A stretch of DNA of 64,000 nucleotides, from positions 372,001 through 436,000 of the forward strand of contig NW_024467104.1 of the NCBI RefSeq assembly GCF_017591425.1, given 5' to 3'. This DNA comes from Ochotona curzoniae (lineage: Eukaryota; Chordata; Mammalia; Lagomorpha; Ochotonidae). The notes under the pieces were generated by a model, which searched no databases, was not told the origin of the DNA, and saw nothing but the letters and a program-made list of their open reading frames with translations. A program made the position numbers and the translations under genes. Below, piece by piece: positions 55,861 to 64,000 of this stretch (within the stretch, counting starts at the first letter, position 1; every line of letters begins with the position of its first letter).

Positions 55861-58092
55861 AAACGGTCTAGACTTCTGCTACTGATGCAGTGTGTTAATT
55901 TGGTGTTGGTGGTGTTTTTGTCTCTGAAAAGAGCCTGTTATTAAAGCAAGTGGATGCAATTTCACCGAACCAGGCATTAATATCTCCACCACTGGAGAGC
56001 TCTGTTCATGTCTAGAATGACCCAACTCTGAGCCTTGCCACAGCTGCTCACATGGTCATTCCAGAATTTTACAGCCCAGGTGGGTCGACCAGAGAACACA
56101 CATTCCTAACAAGTTGAATGAAAGGTATGTTAATCTAAAAATACTGTCAACTGGAAACCAAAGGGAAACAAATTAATTGGTAAGTGTTCTACTTGGTGAC
56201 CTCTTTGGCAATTGTTTTTAATTGGAGAGAATACAAATCCCTTGGTGATTCAGAAGATTATTTATTCATTAGGCTCATAGAATCTTAGCCATTCTGTGTT
56301 AAGTCTTTCTTTCTTTGATGGTAATGTATAACATAGTTCTGAATCTTTGATCATATTTAATCATTGGCTAATTTTTCCCATTTGTACCTTGAGCAGCCTG
56401 TCTACACAGTTAGGGTCTTCAAGTTTAAGAAATTTTATACAATGCTTGAAAAGATGTCACTTCATATGGGTAAATGCTGTATGCGATAAGATTATAGGTT
56501 ACGCCTCAGGTGGTTTTAGAATCATGTTTAAAATTTTCTATTTTGGAAAGACCGTAAGGATTTTATTGTTTGATTAATTATTTAATATGCAGATATAGTT
56601 AATAACAGAATTACAACATATAGATGATTTTCAAAAAGTTTAATCTCTTTGAAAAAGCATGTATGTATTTCTTGCTGTTAAATTATATCAGTATTCCTCA
56701 CTTAATTACTGTTTGCTTTATCTGTAAGCAATATTTACTATCAGAACAAGGAATTTCGATTCAGGAAGTTGAATTTACACTTGAGTTTGAAATAGTTATT
56801 TTGCTTGTTATAAATATTTGTGTATTTTTGAAAATATTTTTTTAAAATTAAAGGTACCCACCACTAACAAATAAAATTTGGCAAATCAATGTTAGTATCC
56901 AAAAACTGTTCATAGACAGAAAGAAAAGTAGCAGAAAATATTGTGGAAATGGTTATTTGGCAAGTCAAATTTCACTTTAATATCTTCCACTTGTTTTATT
57001 ATTTTTTTTTTGCTGTACCTTTTAATTTTTCCCCCTTCTCTCTTTGCTTGTGATGTATACGTCTTTAATTCCCTCATTTCTGTTACACTTTCCCACCTTA
57101 TGGCCTTAGCACATCTGTCCTACTGAATAGAAATCTTCTGCCTTCTTCCCTCCTTTCATTTATCGCCCACTGTTTTCATTCTTTCATTCAAAGATATCTC
57201 AATTAAGATTATTTTGAAATTCCTAGACCTTCCTCTTATAGAAGGGAATTGGTTATTCCTGACAGCTTTTTTTTTTTTTGAAATAGCAGGTGTCTACTCA
57301 AATAATTATGGACAGTCGAGGAGGTGGATTCTCAGAGGAAAAAGAAAACCATTATTTGTAATTTTCCCTTCTGCACTAGATAAACCTTTTATGAAATGGC
57401 TCTACTGATTCCCTGTGAAAAGCAGTATGTCATCCATTTAATGCTTAGAATCGCAAAACTACAAGAGAATTGGCTTTTTCTTTCTTTTTTTCTGTTTTTT
57501 TTTTTTTTTCAAGAAGAAGACAAGAAGAATAGCCTACCTGACAAGATTGCTTTAGGAAAAAACAGCACAGGAGTTATACTGTTAAGAATAGTGATTGGTG
57601 AATGATAACTTATAGTATAATGAAAGCAGAGCACTGATTCTGGAGTCAGACTGTACAGCCCAAATTCTATCTTCACTGTTGACTAAAAACGCAAAATTGA
57701 TCGAGTTTCCTAAACTCTGTGAAAGAAAGCTTCCAACCTATAATATAAAAATAATCAAGTCTTTTCTATTACTCAAATGAGGCAAATACTCAAAATATAG
57801 GTTTACTATTTTCTATTTCTTACTGCATACTGTGTTTTAATTGCTAATGTGTGTAGAAACAAGTTTGCTATTAACAGTAAAAGTCGTTATATTAGCAGAA
57901 AGAGGAAGAGAAACTTATTTCACGTGGGTGAAGTATTCAAAATGAGAGAAATCATTTTGAGAAAAGCATTTGTTAGTAATTCTCTCTTTTTTTAATCTTT
58001 CAATTTAGAATACCTTAAAGAGTCAAATTTTTGAATGGTAAATAAATGAAAAAGGCAAAAAAAAAAATGTCTCCCATATGGGAGCCATCACT

Positions 58093-58094
<2 letters not shown>
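55861..58094. other. Upstream region of the OR4C6-like gene, no gene seen
   Basis: AT-rich with several T runs. The non-coding first exon and promoter of the receptor gene are probably here but cannot be placed by eye. Confidence 0.45.

Positions 58095-58137
<43 letters not shown>
58095..58137 (+). repeat. (GT)n microsatellite
   Basis: 21 uninterrupted GT units, about 220 bases before the receptor ATG and inside the presumed intron. Confidence 0.97.
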
Positions 58138-58139
<2 letters not shown>

Positions 58140-58304
58140 TATACATTAAAACAAAACTGGGAATAGGAACAAAAATGACATATAATGTACCCAGACAGTT
58201 GAATATCGGATGCTGGTCTCCTAAGTGGTATCTTATCTGCTATGCCAAATACTTGTCCTTCTGTGAACTTCCCAGGTAGAAAAATAATCACCAATGATAA
58301 ATCA

Positions 58305-58321
58305 TATGTTGTGTTTTTTAG
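58305..58321 (+). promoter_or_regulatory. Splice acceptor before the OR4C6-like coding exon
   Basis: ATGTTGTGTTTTTTAG ends in AG 33 bases before the ATG. Confidence 0.55.
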
Positions 58322-58354
58322 GCTTCTCAACTCTCAGCTTTTAATAGACAATTA

Positions 58355-59284
58355 ATGGAAAATCAAAAGAATGTGACACAATTTGTTCTGCTTGGCCTTA
58401 TAGAGAACATGGGGCTGCGGAAAATATTTTCTTCTGTGTTTCTGATCATGTATGTGGCTACAGTGTTGGGGAATGTACTCATCGTGGTAACAATCACCTC
58501 AAATCAGAGCCTCAGGTCACCAATGTATTTCTTTCTTACTTTCTTAGCCCTCATGGATGTCACCTACTCTTCTGTCATTGCCCCCAAGATGATCGTGGAT
58601 TCCTTGTCTGAGAGCACGACCATCTCCCTTGCAGGTTGCATGACCCAGCTCTTCGCAGAGCACTTCTTTGGTGGTGTGGCGATCATCCTTCTCATCGTGA
58701 TGGCCTATGACCGCTACGTGGCCATATGTAAGCCCCTACACTACACCACCACCATGAGTCCTCGAGTGTGCCGCCTGCTTGTGGGGGGAGCCTGGCTGGG
58801 GGGCTTTTCCCATGCAATGGTACAGCTTCTCTTCATGTACCAGATACCCTTCTGTGGTCCCAATATCATAGATCACTTTATATGTGACTTGTTTCAGTTA
58901 CTGACACTTGCTTGCACGGACACTCACATCCTGGGGCTGCTAGTTATTCTCAACAGTGGAGTGATGTGCACAGCCATTTTCCTTACCCTCGTTGCCTCCT
59001 ACGTAGTCATTTTCTGCTCCCTGAAGTCTTGCAGCTCTGAAGGGAGGCGCAAAGCCCTCTCTACCTGTTGTTCCCACCTGACAGTGGTTGTGTTGTTTTT
59101 TGTTCCCTGTATTTTCTTATACATGAGACCTGTGGCTACTTATCCCATAGATAAGGCAATGGCTGTGTCTGATTCGATCATCACTCCCATGTTAAATCCC
59201 TTAATCTACACCTTAAGAAACTCAGAGGTGAAAAATGCCATGAAGAAACTTTGGAAGAAGCAGAAGATGCTGATTGATAAGTGA
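58355..59284 (+). CDS. OR4C6-like: Olfactory receptor, OR4C6-like
   Basis: Intact 309-residue receptor. The ATG gives the standard N-terminus with an N-glycosylation site (NVT, residues 6-8). Motifs are GN at 39-40, PMYFFL at 56-61, Cys95, [10 protein letters not shown] at 116-125, [16 protein letters not shown] at 165-180 with LACTD following, SY in TM5 at 215-216, [11 protein letters not shown] at 231-241, and NPLIYTLRN at 281-289. Human OR4C6, as remembered, shares the distinctive [16 protein letters not shown] and [10 protein letters not shown] segments, so this is the most secure symbol here. It should be an odorant GPCR of olfactory cilia. It is isolated by about 17 kb from the nearest other receptor. 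Ligand unknown. Confidence 0.96.
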   Translation: MENQKNVTQFVLLGLIENMGLRKIFSSVFLIMYVATVLGNVLIVVTITSNQSLRSPMYFFLTFLALMDVTYSSVIAPKMIVDSLSESTTISLAGCMTQLFAEHFFGGVAIILLIVMAYDRYVAICKPLHYTTTMSPRVCRLLVGGAWLGGFSHAMVQLLFMYQIPFCGPNIIDHFICDLFQLLTLACTDTHILGLLVILNSGVMCTAIFLTLVASYVVIFCSLKSCSSEGRRKALSTCCSHLTVVVLFFVPCIFLYMRPVATYPIDKAMAVSDSIITPMLNPLIYTLRNSEVKNAMKKLWKKQKMLIDK

Positions 59285-60056
59285 CGGTCATGCTAAGAAC
59301 ACCCGTCTTTCCTTTAAGAAGAAACAATCCTTTCAGAGATGTTTGAGAACATTATGCAGTTCCACTAGTAGCCAGAAAGCTCTATGAAAAAAAAAAAAAA
59401 CATGCATTGCAGGTTAGTGTTTGCAGTTTGGATATTGTAATACTCTCATGCTTGTTGTGTTGTTCCTTGGTCGCCGACTGCCTCAGGATCCTCCTTGACT
59501 GGTAATAGAATCCTTAAGTCATCTTAGTACTGCTTGCCCCTCTCCCAGCACACAGCGAGCCCCTTGCTTGCACCCTCACTAGCACTAACTATGCTGAGTT
59601 ACTTTCATTTACACATAAAACTCAGAGAGCCTTTTCTATTGCTGGCGCCTGTTAATAAACTTTTTCTGGAAACAAGCTTTCATCCCCCACAGGAGGCTGA
59701 TTCTTTATAACCAATGAAAGTGCGGATCATGTCTCCAAAGTCCACTTAAAGATTTCTCCACTCCTATTATAATTCTCATCTCAGCCTCCTCATTTTCTTA
59801 GTAACAATGTTCAAACATATAATTGTTTCTGTATAATTACCAGCAATCTTACATTACATTCCTTGTCCTTCCCTATACTTGATGTATATAGGAGGAGTAC
59901 TTTTCTTTTATGCCTGAAACCTATTAAATTAAAAAAAAAATAAAGTTGAACGATTATAGAACACAAGAGCATTTTCATTCCCAAAATAGCCAAAAAGATG
60001 TTTATGGAAGAAAATTGGATGATCAATAAGTAAGGTATAAAAAATAAAATAAAATA
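59285..60056. other. 3' flank of the OR4C6-like gene, no other gene seen
   Basis: Contains a poly(A) run at 59387-59400 and otherwise unique-looking DNA. Confidence 0.5.
59654..59659 (+). promoter_or_regulatory. Possible poly(A) signal, OR4C6-like gene
   Basis: AATAAA about 370 bases after the stop, followed by T-rich sequence. Confidence 0.4.
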
Positions 60057-60360
60057 ACTCTGGCATAGCATGCTAATCCTTCGCACGTGGTACTGACATC
60101 CTTTAGGACAGTAGTTTGGTCCCAGATGCTGCACATCCAACACAGTACCTATGGCCTTGTAGAACAGCTGAGGGATGGCTCAAACCTTGGGACCCTGTAC
60201 CTGCACAGGTCTCCTGGAAGAACCTCATGGCTCCTGGCTTCATATTGGTTCAGCTCTGGACATTGTGGCCATTTGGGAAGTGAACAGGAAGATCCCTCTA
60301 TGCTGTTCCTTCTCTCTGTAATGCTATCTTTAAAATAAAAATAAATAAATCTTTAAATGA
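60057..60360 (+). repeat. Older CSINE-related SINE
   Basis: CTGGCATAGCATGCTAATCC head, GAGGGATGGCTCAAACCTTG, GTGGCCATTTGGGAAGTGAA and an AATAAAAATAAATAAATC tail. Confidence 0.82.
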
Positions 60361-61959
60361 ATGAATAAACAATGTTAGAGTTCATAGACATGAAGAACTG
60401 AAATTGATCCGTAGAGAATACTTCATATTTGAGGGATGTTTCTATTGGTAGTAGTCTTCTTTTCAGTTCTTTCCCAGTTCTCCTGAGGCTTCCTGTGGAA
60501 GAGTAATAACCTTGCATACAGCTTCCAGCAGTTGTTTGATTTTCAGTTATATAGCAAATGTCACAGTACCTATCAATACAGAAGAAAAATTGTATTAAAA
60601 TATAACCGTTTAGATGTTGAAAAGCTTTCTGGTTTCCACTTATTTTATTATAATTATATACTGTAAGTCTCAGGCAGAACTTTAGAGTGGAATCTTTAGT
60701 TTTACATTGTGAAATAATGGGAAGATTGATAAGTTAGAGCCAATCAAAGGAACTATCATGTTAGCTTTAGTTTTAGTTTTCTTGCTGTGTAATAGAGAAT
60801 TTTCCTTAATATATCATGTAGGTGCATTTTGTAATCAAAAGCAGCCCTCATTAAAAAGAGTTCCTGTTTCAGTAAAATATTATGAATAAGTAAAGTTCGA
60901 CAGGGTTTCAAATTCTCTTTCTGATATGGCATTTGGTTCACTTTTTTTTTAACTACCAGCATTTTCTACTCACAAAGTAATATTTTTCCATAAATAATGA
61001 TCCAAAATTCCAAAATAAGCTTTTTGTAAAACTTAATCTGAGGCAAGTTTAGAATGAAACAAAAATAATAGCACATTGCAACAACTGAAAACAGATTTTT
61101 CAAAATCCTAAAGAAAGTGTCATGACTAATTGTGAAAAAATACCAACATATTCTCATAGCTTTCGACATACTGTACTCAAGGACCCAAAGCAGGATTCTA
61201 ATTCATTTACCCATAGAGGCAAGAAAATAAATGAGTAAATTAAAACCGATGATCACATTGAAGTGATTTGCTCCCTCTGAGGTGGCAGTAAATCAAATCA
61301 GCTTCCCTCTACGTTGAGACTTTGAAAAGTTGGGCTTCTTGAGGGACTCTTTCCTTCTCATTCTCTGGTAGAGACAGAGGATTTGAGAGATTTTGGCAGA
61401 GTCCCGCGGAACTGTGACAGGAGAGCCCTGTGTCAACCAGCGTTTTGAAGTATCAGGTGCCCTAGTCACTTCCACACTCACCATCTATACACTGTGACTT
61501 TATTGCCTAAAGTCACTGTCTGTCAAATCTGTAGTGCAGTGTGTGTATGTGTGTGTGTGTGTTTTCTGTTATACATGAAGTTTAAGGGTACGCATTGTGC
61601 CCCTAAATGTATCTCTAAAACGAGTGTCAAATGTGTCTGATACTCCTTTGACCGAAAATATCTTCCTAACTAAAAGTAAATTCCATCGAATTTCAGGATT
61701 GATACATTCTGTTTATGAAATAGCATTTATTGTGTAATCAGATGTTGGATTTTGACTAGTCACAATAGTTAAGAAATTACAAAGTCTGTCCAAATAACTC
61801 TGCTTTTTGTACCAGGGACAAAGATTAAGATACAAATTCTCAAAACAGAATAAAGGATATAAAAACTGGTGAGTGTGTGAGAGAGTGGCTGATGCCATAC
61901 AGAGGACCTGAGGTGTCCCATACAATAGGGTCACTTAGCAATATAAGAATTCCTAGTGA
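60361..61959. other. No gene seen
   Basis: AT-rich. A short (GT)n-like run lies at 61535-61562. Nothing coding. Confidence 0.45.
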
Positions 61960-61979
61960 ACTGTTCAATATATCTTGAC

Positions 61980-62180
61980 AACATGACTATCTGCTATTGT
62001 CCATAGCTACCATGTCAGGATACACTTAAGTAGCAGAAGGACAGACTTAGGACTGTTCATGAAGGACTATATTACTGTAATAATATGTAGGGAGTAAGTG
62101 GGAGAAGGAGGATTTGGTGGGGCAGGGAGGGGAATCCCAGAGTCTATAGAATTGCACCATAAAATAATAACATTTCAATT
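61980..62180 (+). mobile_element. Old L1-type 3' end
   Basis: GGTGGGGCAGGGAGGGGAATCCCAG-type G-rich tract, then GAGTCTATAGAATTGCACCA and A-rich DNA, is a diverged form of the 3' ends at 19311 and 48130. Confidence 0.55.
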
Positions 62181-62190
62181 ATGAGTAATA

Positions 62191-62520
62191 ACTGGGGCTT
62201 AGTGCAATAGCTCAATGGCTAAATCTTCATCTTGCAAGCACCAGGATCCCATATGGTGCAGTTTCATGTCCCTGCTGCTCCATATCCCACCAGATCCCAG
62301 CTTGTGGCCTGAGAAATCAGTAGGAGATGGCCCAAAGTCTTCGGACCTTGCACCTGTGTAAAAGACTCAGAAAAAGCTCCTGGCTCTTGGTTTTAGATCA
62401 GCTTATATTTGGCCATTGAAGCCATTTGGGGAGTGAACTAGGAGATAGAAGATCTTTCTTTGTGTCTTGTTCTCTTTGTAAATCTGATGTGGCTTTCCAA
62501 TAAAGATAAATAAATCTTTT
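62191..62520 (+). repeat. CSINE-related SINE
   Basis: GGGGCTTAGTGCAATAGCTC head, CCAGGATCCCATATGGTGCA core, AATAAAGATAAATAAATC tail. Confidence 0.85.
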
Positions 62521-62562
62521 CAAAAAGGAAGAAAGAAGAGATGAAGGAAAAAATATATAGGA

Positions 62563-62830
62563 ATTCAGACATGGTACAGTGGCTCAATTGGCTAATCTTG
62601 CATCTTCAAGCTCTGGGTTTTCTCATGGAATCCTGTTCATGTCCGGGCAGCTCTACTTCCCATCCAGCTCTCTGCTTATGGGCTGGAAAAGCAGTGAAGA
62701 TGCTCCTGGCTCCTGGCTTTGGATTGACTCAGCTCCAGCCATTGTGACCATTTGGGGAGTGAACCAGAGGATGGAAGATCATTCTTTCTGTGGACCTACC
62801 TTTTCAATAAAAATAACTAAACTTTAAAAA
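62563..62830 (+). repeat. CSINE-related SINE, internally shortened
   Basis: AGACATGGTACAGTGGCTCA head, CCATCCAGCTCTCTGCTTAT, then a jump to GATGCTCCTGGCTCCTGGCT (about 50 bases missing) and an AATAAAAATAAC tail. Confidence 0.82.
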
Positions 62831-63111
62831 GAGAGAAATGAAATAAAGAGCTGCTTCAAGATGACTGCTGGTTCCCTGTGGTCTGGGCTGAGGAAGAGAC
62901 ATATTTTCCTATGTTGAGAATGCTAAAATTAGAAAACCAAAGAAAGAATTTAAAGAGTCCTGTAAAAAACAATCATCTAAAGGAAGATTGATAACAGGCT
63001 AGCAACAGTGATAGGCCCAGAACTGTGTGTCAGCTTGTTAAAAAGACAACTCAGCTGAGTCTTAATTGCTATTCCCATGCCTTGTAATCTCTTCTAGGTT
63101 TTTTTTTTTTC
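62831..63111. other. No gene seen
   Basis: Short AT-rich spacer between two SINEs. Confidence 0.45.
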
Positions 63112-63436
63112 TTTTTAAGATTTATTATTATTTTTATTGGAAAGGCAAATACAGAGAGAGAAGGAGATACAGAAAGATCCTCCACTTACTGTTTCATTCC
63201 GCAAATGGCCACAATGGCCAGAGCTGAGCTGACCAGGAGCCAGGAGCGTCCTCAAGATCTTGAACATGGGTATAGAGTCTCAAGACTTTGAGCCATCCTC
63301 CTACTGCTTTCCCTGGCCACAAGCAGGGGACTGGTAAGTGCCCATGGAAAGTGTAGCAGCCAGGAAACGAACCAGCACCCAAACAGGTGCTTGAAAGGTA
63401 TGAACTTAACCACTGAGCCATTTCCCCAGCTCCAAG
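63112..63436 (-). repeat. CSINE-related SINE, minus strand
   Basis: T-rich then AAGATTTATTATTATTTTTA, CATTCCGCAAATGGCCACAA, GAGCCATCCTCCTACTGCTT and TTAACCACTGAGCCATTTCC in inverted orientation. A short AGGTTTT repeats on both sides. Confidence 0.85.
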
Positions 63437-64000
63437 GTTTTCTTTTAGTCTCTGAAGTTGAAGCTTAAATCAGAAAAGGGGTACTTATGACTCTTTAATA
63501 TCACAAATTAATCATTTTAATTTCAACTGAGGCCCTGTGAAAAACCTAGATGATTTAGGGCTTTGTGTTATGTTGTAATGAGATAATTTGTGAATGTTTT
63601 GAGTTTTGCATCAAGCGCAGATAAAAACTTGCTCCCTTTGCATTAAAGGAGTAACACAAACTAGGAATTACAATTTGACTTTTCTTATGTCTTGCTTACG
63701 TAAAGAACAGTTGCACTTAAATATAAGATTGATAGAACAGGATTCAAATGCTTTAAAAATACAATTCTAAGGTGTAAAATAAGGAGCATGATGATTACTC
63801 AACAAGAAAGGTGAGTGTAATATTCAGAGTTCTGACAACTGTAGTTGGAATGACAGCGCTCACTGTGCAGGCTCCAGCGTATGTCAGAATTACTGGGAAT
63901 CACTGGAGTAAAGTGACTGTGATCTATGCTCGGTGGGTGGAAGGCTCATGCATAGTATATCAGGTATTTCCTCTTACATCTTAAAGTGGAATTTCTTGGT
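63437..64000. other. No gene seen
   Basis: AT-rich window end without coding or repeat signal. Confidence 0.45.

Overview
The window is mammalian nuclear DNA from an olfactory receptor (OR) gene cluster. No bacterial, plasmid or organelle signature is present. The most useful host marker is a tRNA-derived SINE that occurs more than a dozen times. It has a GGGCCCGGCGCGGTGGC head, a CCCATATGGGCGCCGGTTC core, a TCTCTCCTCTCTGTATATC stretch and an AATAAAAATAAATCTTT tail. This is the lagomorph C-SINE (CSINE) family, and the near-consensus copies look more like pika (Ochotona) than rabbit. All intact genes are single-coding-exon class II ORs of family 4. Gene symbols are given by resemblance to remembered human OR4P4, OR4S2, OR4C16 and OR4C6, which sit together on human 11q11; orthology was not computed.

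Layout. (1) Positions 1-21140 and 21141-39396 are two direct copies of one duplicated segment. Unit 1 holds an OR4P4-like gene (only its 3' 239 codons are inside the window), a 3.7-kb degenerate minisatellite-like retroelement, SINEs, an MLT1-type LTR, an intact OR4S2-like gene, old L1 pieces, and a ~100-bp remnant of an OR4C-type pseudogene. Unit 2 repeats this order, but its OR4P4-like copy is broken at both ends: the duplication junction cuts off the N-terminus, and a 2,722-bp deletion removes everything after TM5 and fuses the gene to the minisatellite region. The OR4S2-like copy in unit 2 is intact and differs at five residues. (2) From 39397 on the DNA is single copy within the window. 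It has an L1 ORF2 fragment, an intact OR4C16-like gene on the minus strand (40685-41617), about 16 kb of gene-free AT-rich DNA with SINE and L1 insertions, and an intact OR4C6-like gene (58355-59284), followed by more SINEs.

In total there are four complete or apparently complete receptors (10804, 29013, 40685, 58355), though the first gene is seen only in part and makes a probable fifth; one large pseudogene (21141); and one old gene fragment present in both units (17222 and 35497). The genes share no operon-like regulation. Each has its own splice acceptor a few dozen bases upstream of the ATG, as expected for ORs with a non-coding 5' exon.

I found no CRISPR array, no tRNA or rRNA gene, and no undescribed enzymatic system. 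The most interesting signals are the exact duplication architecture, clustered substitutions between the OR4S2-like copies, a candidate composite minisatellite retroposon, and an L1 3' end with a small 5' inversion.
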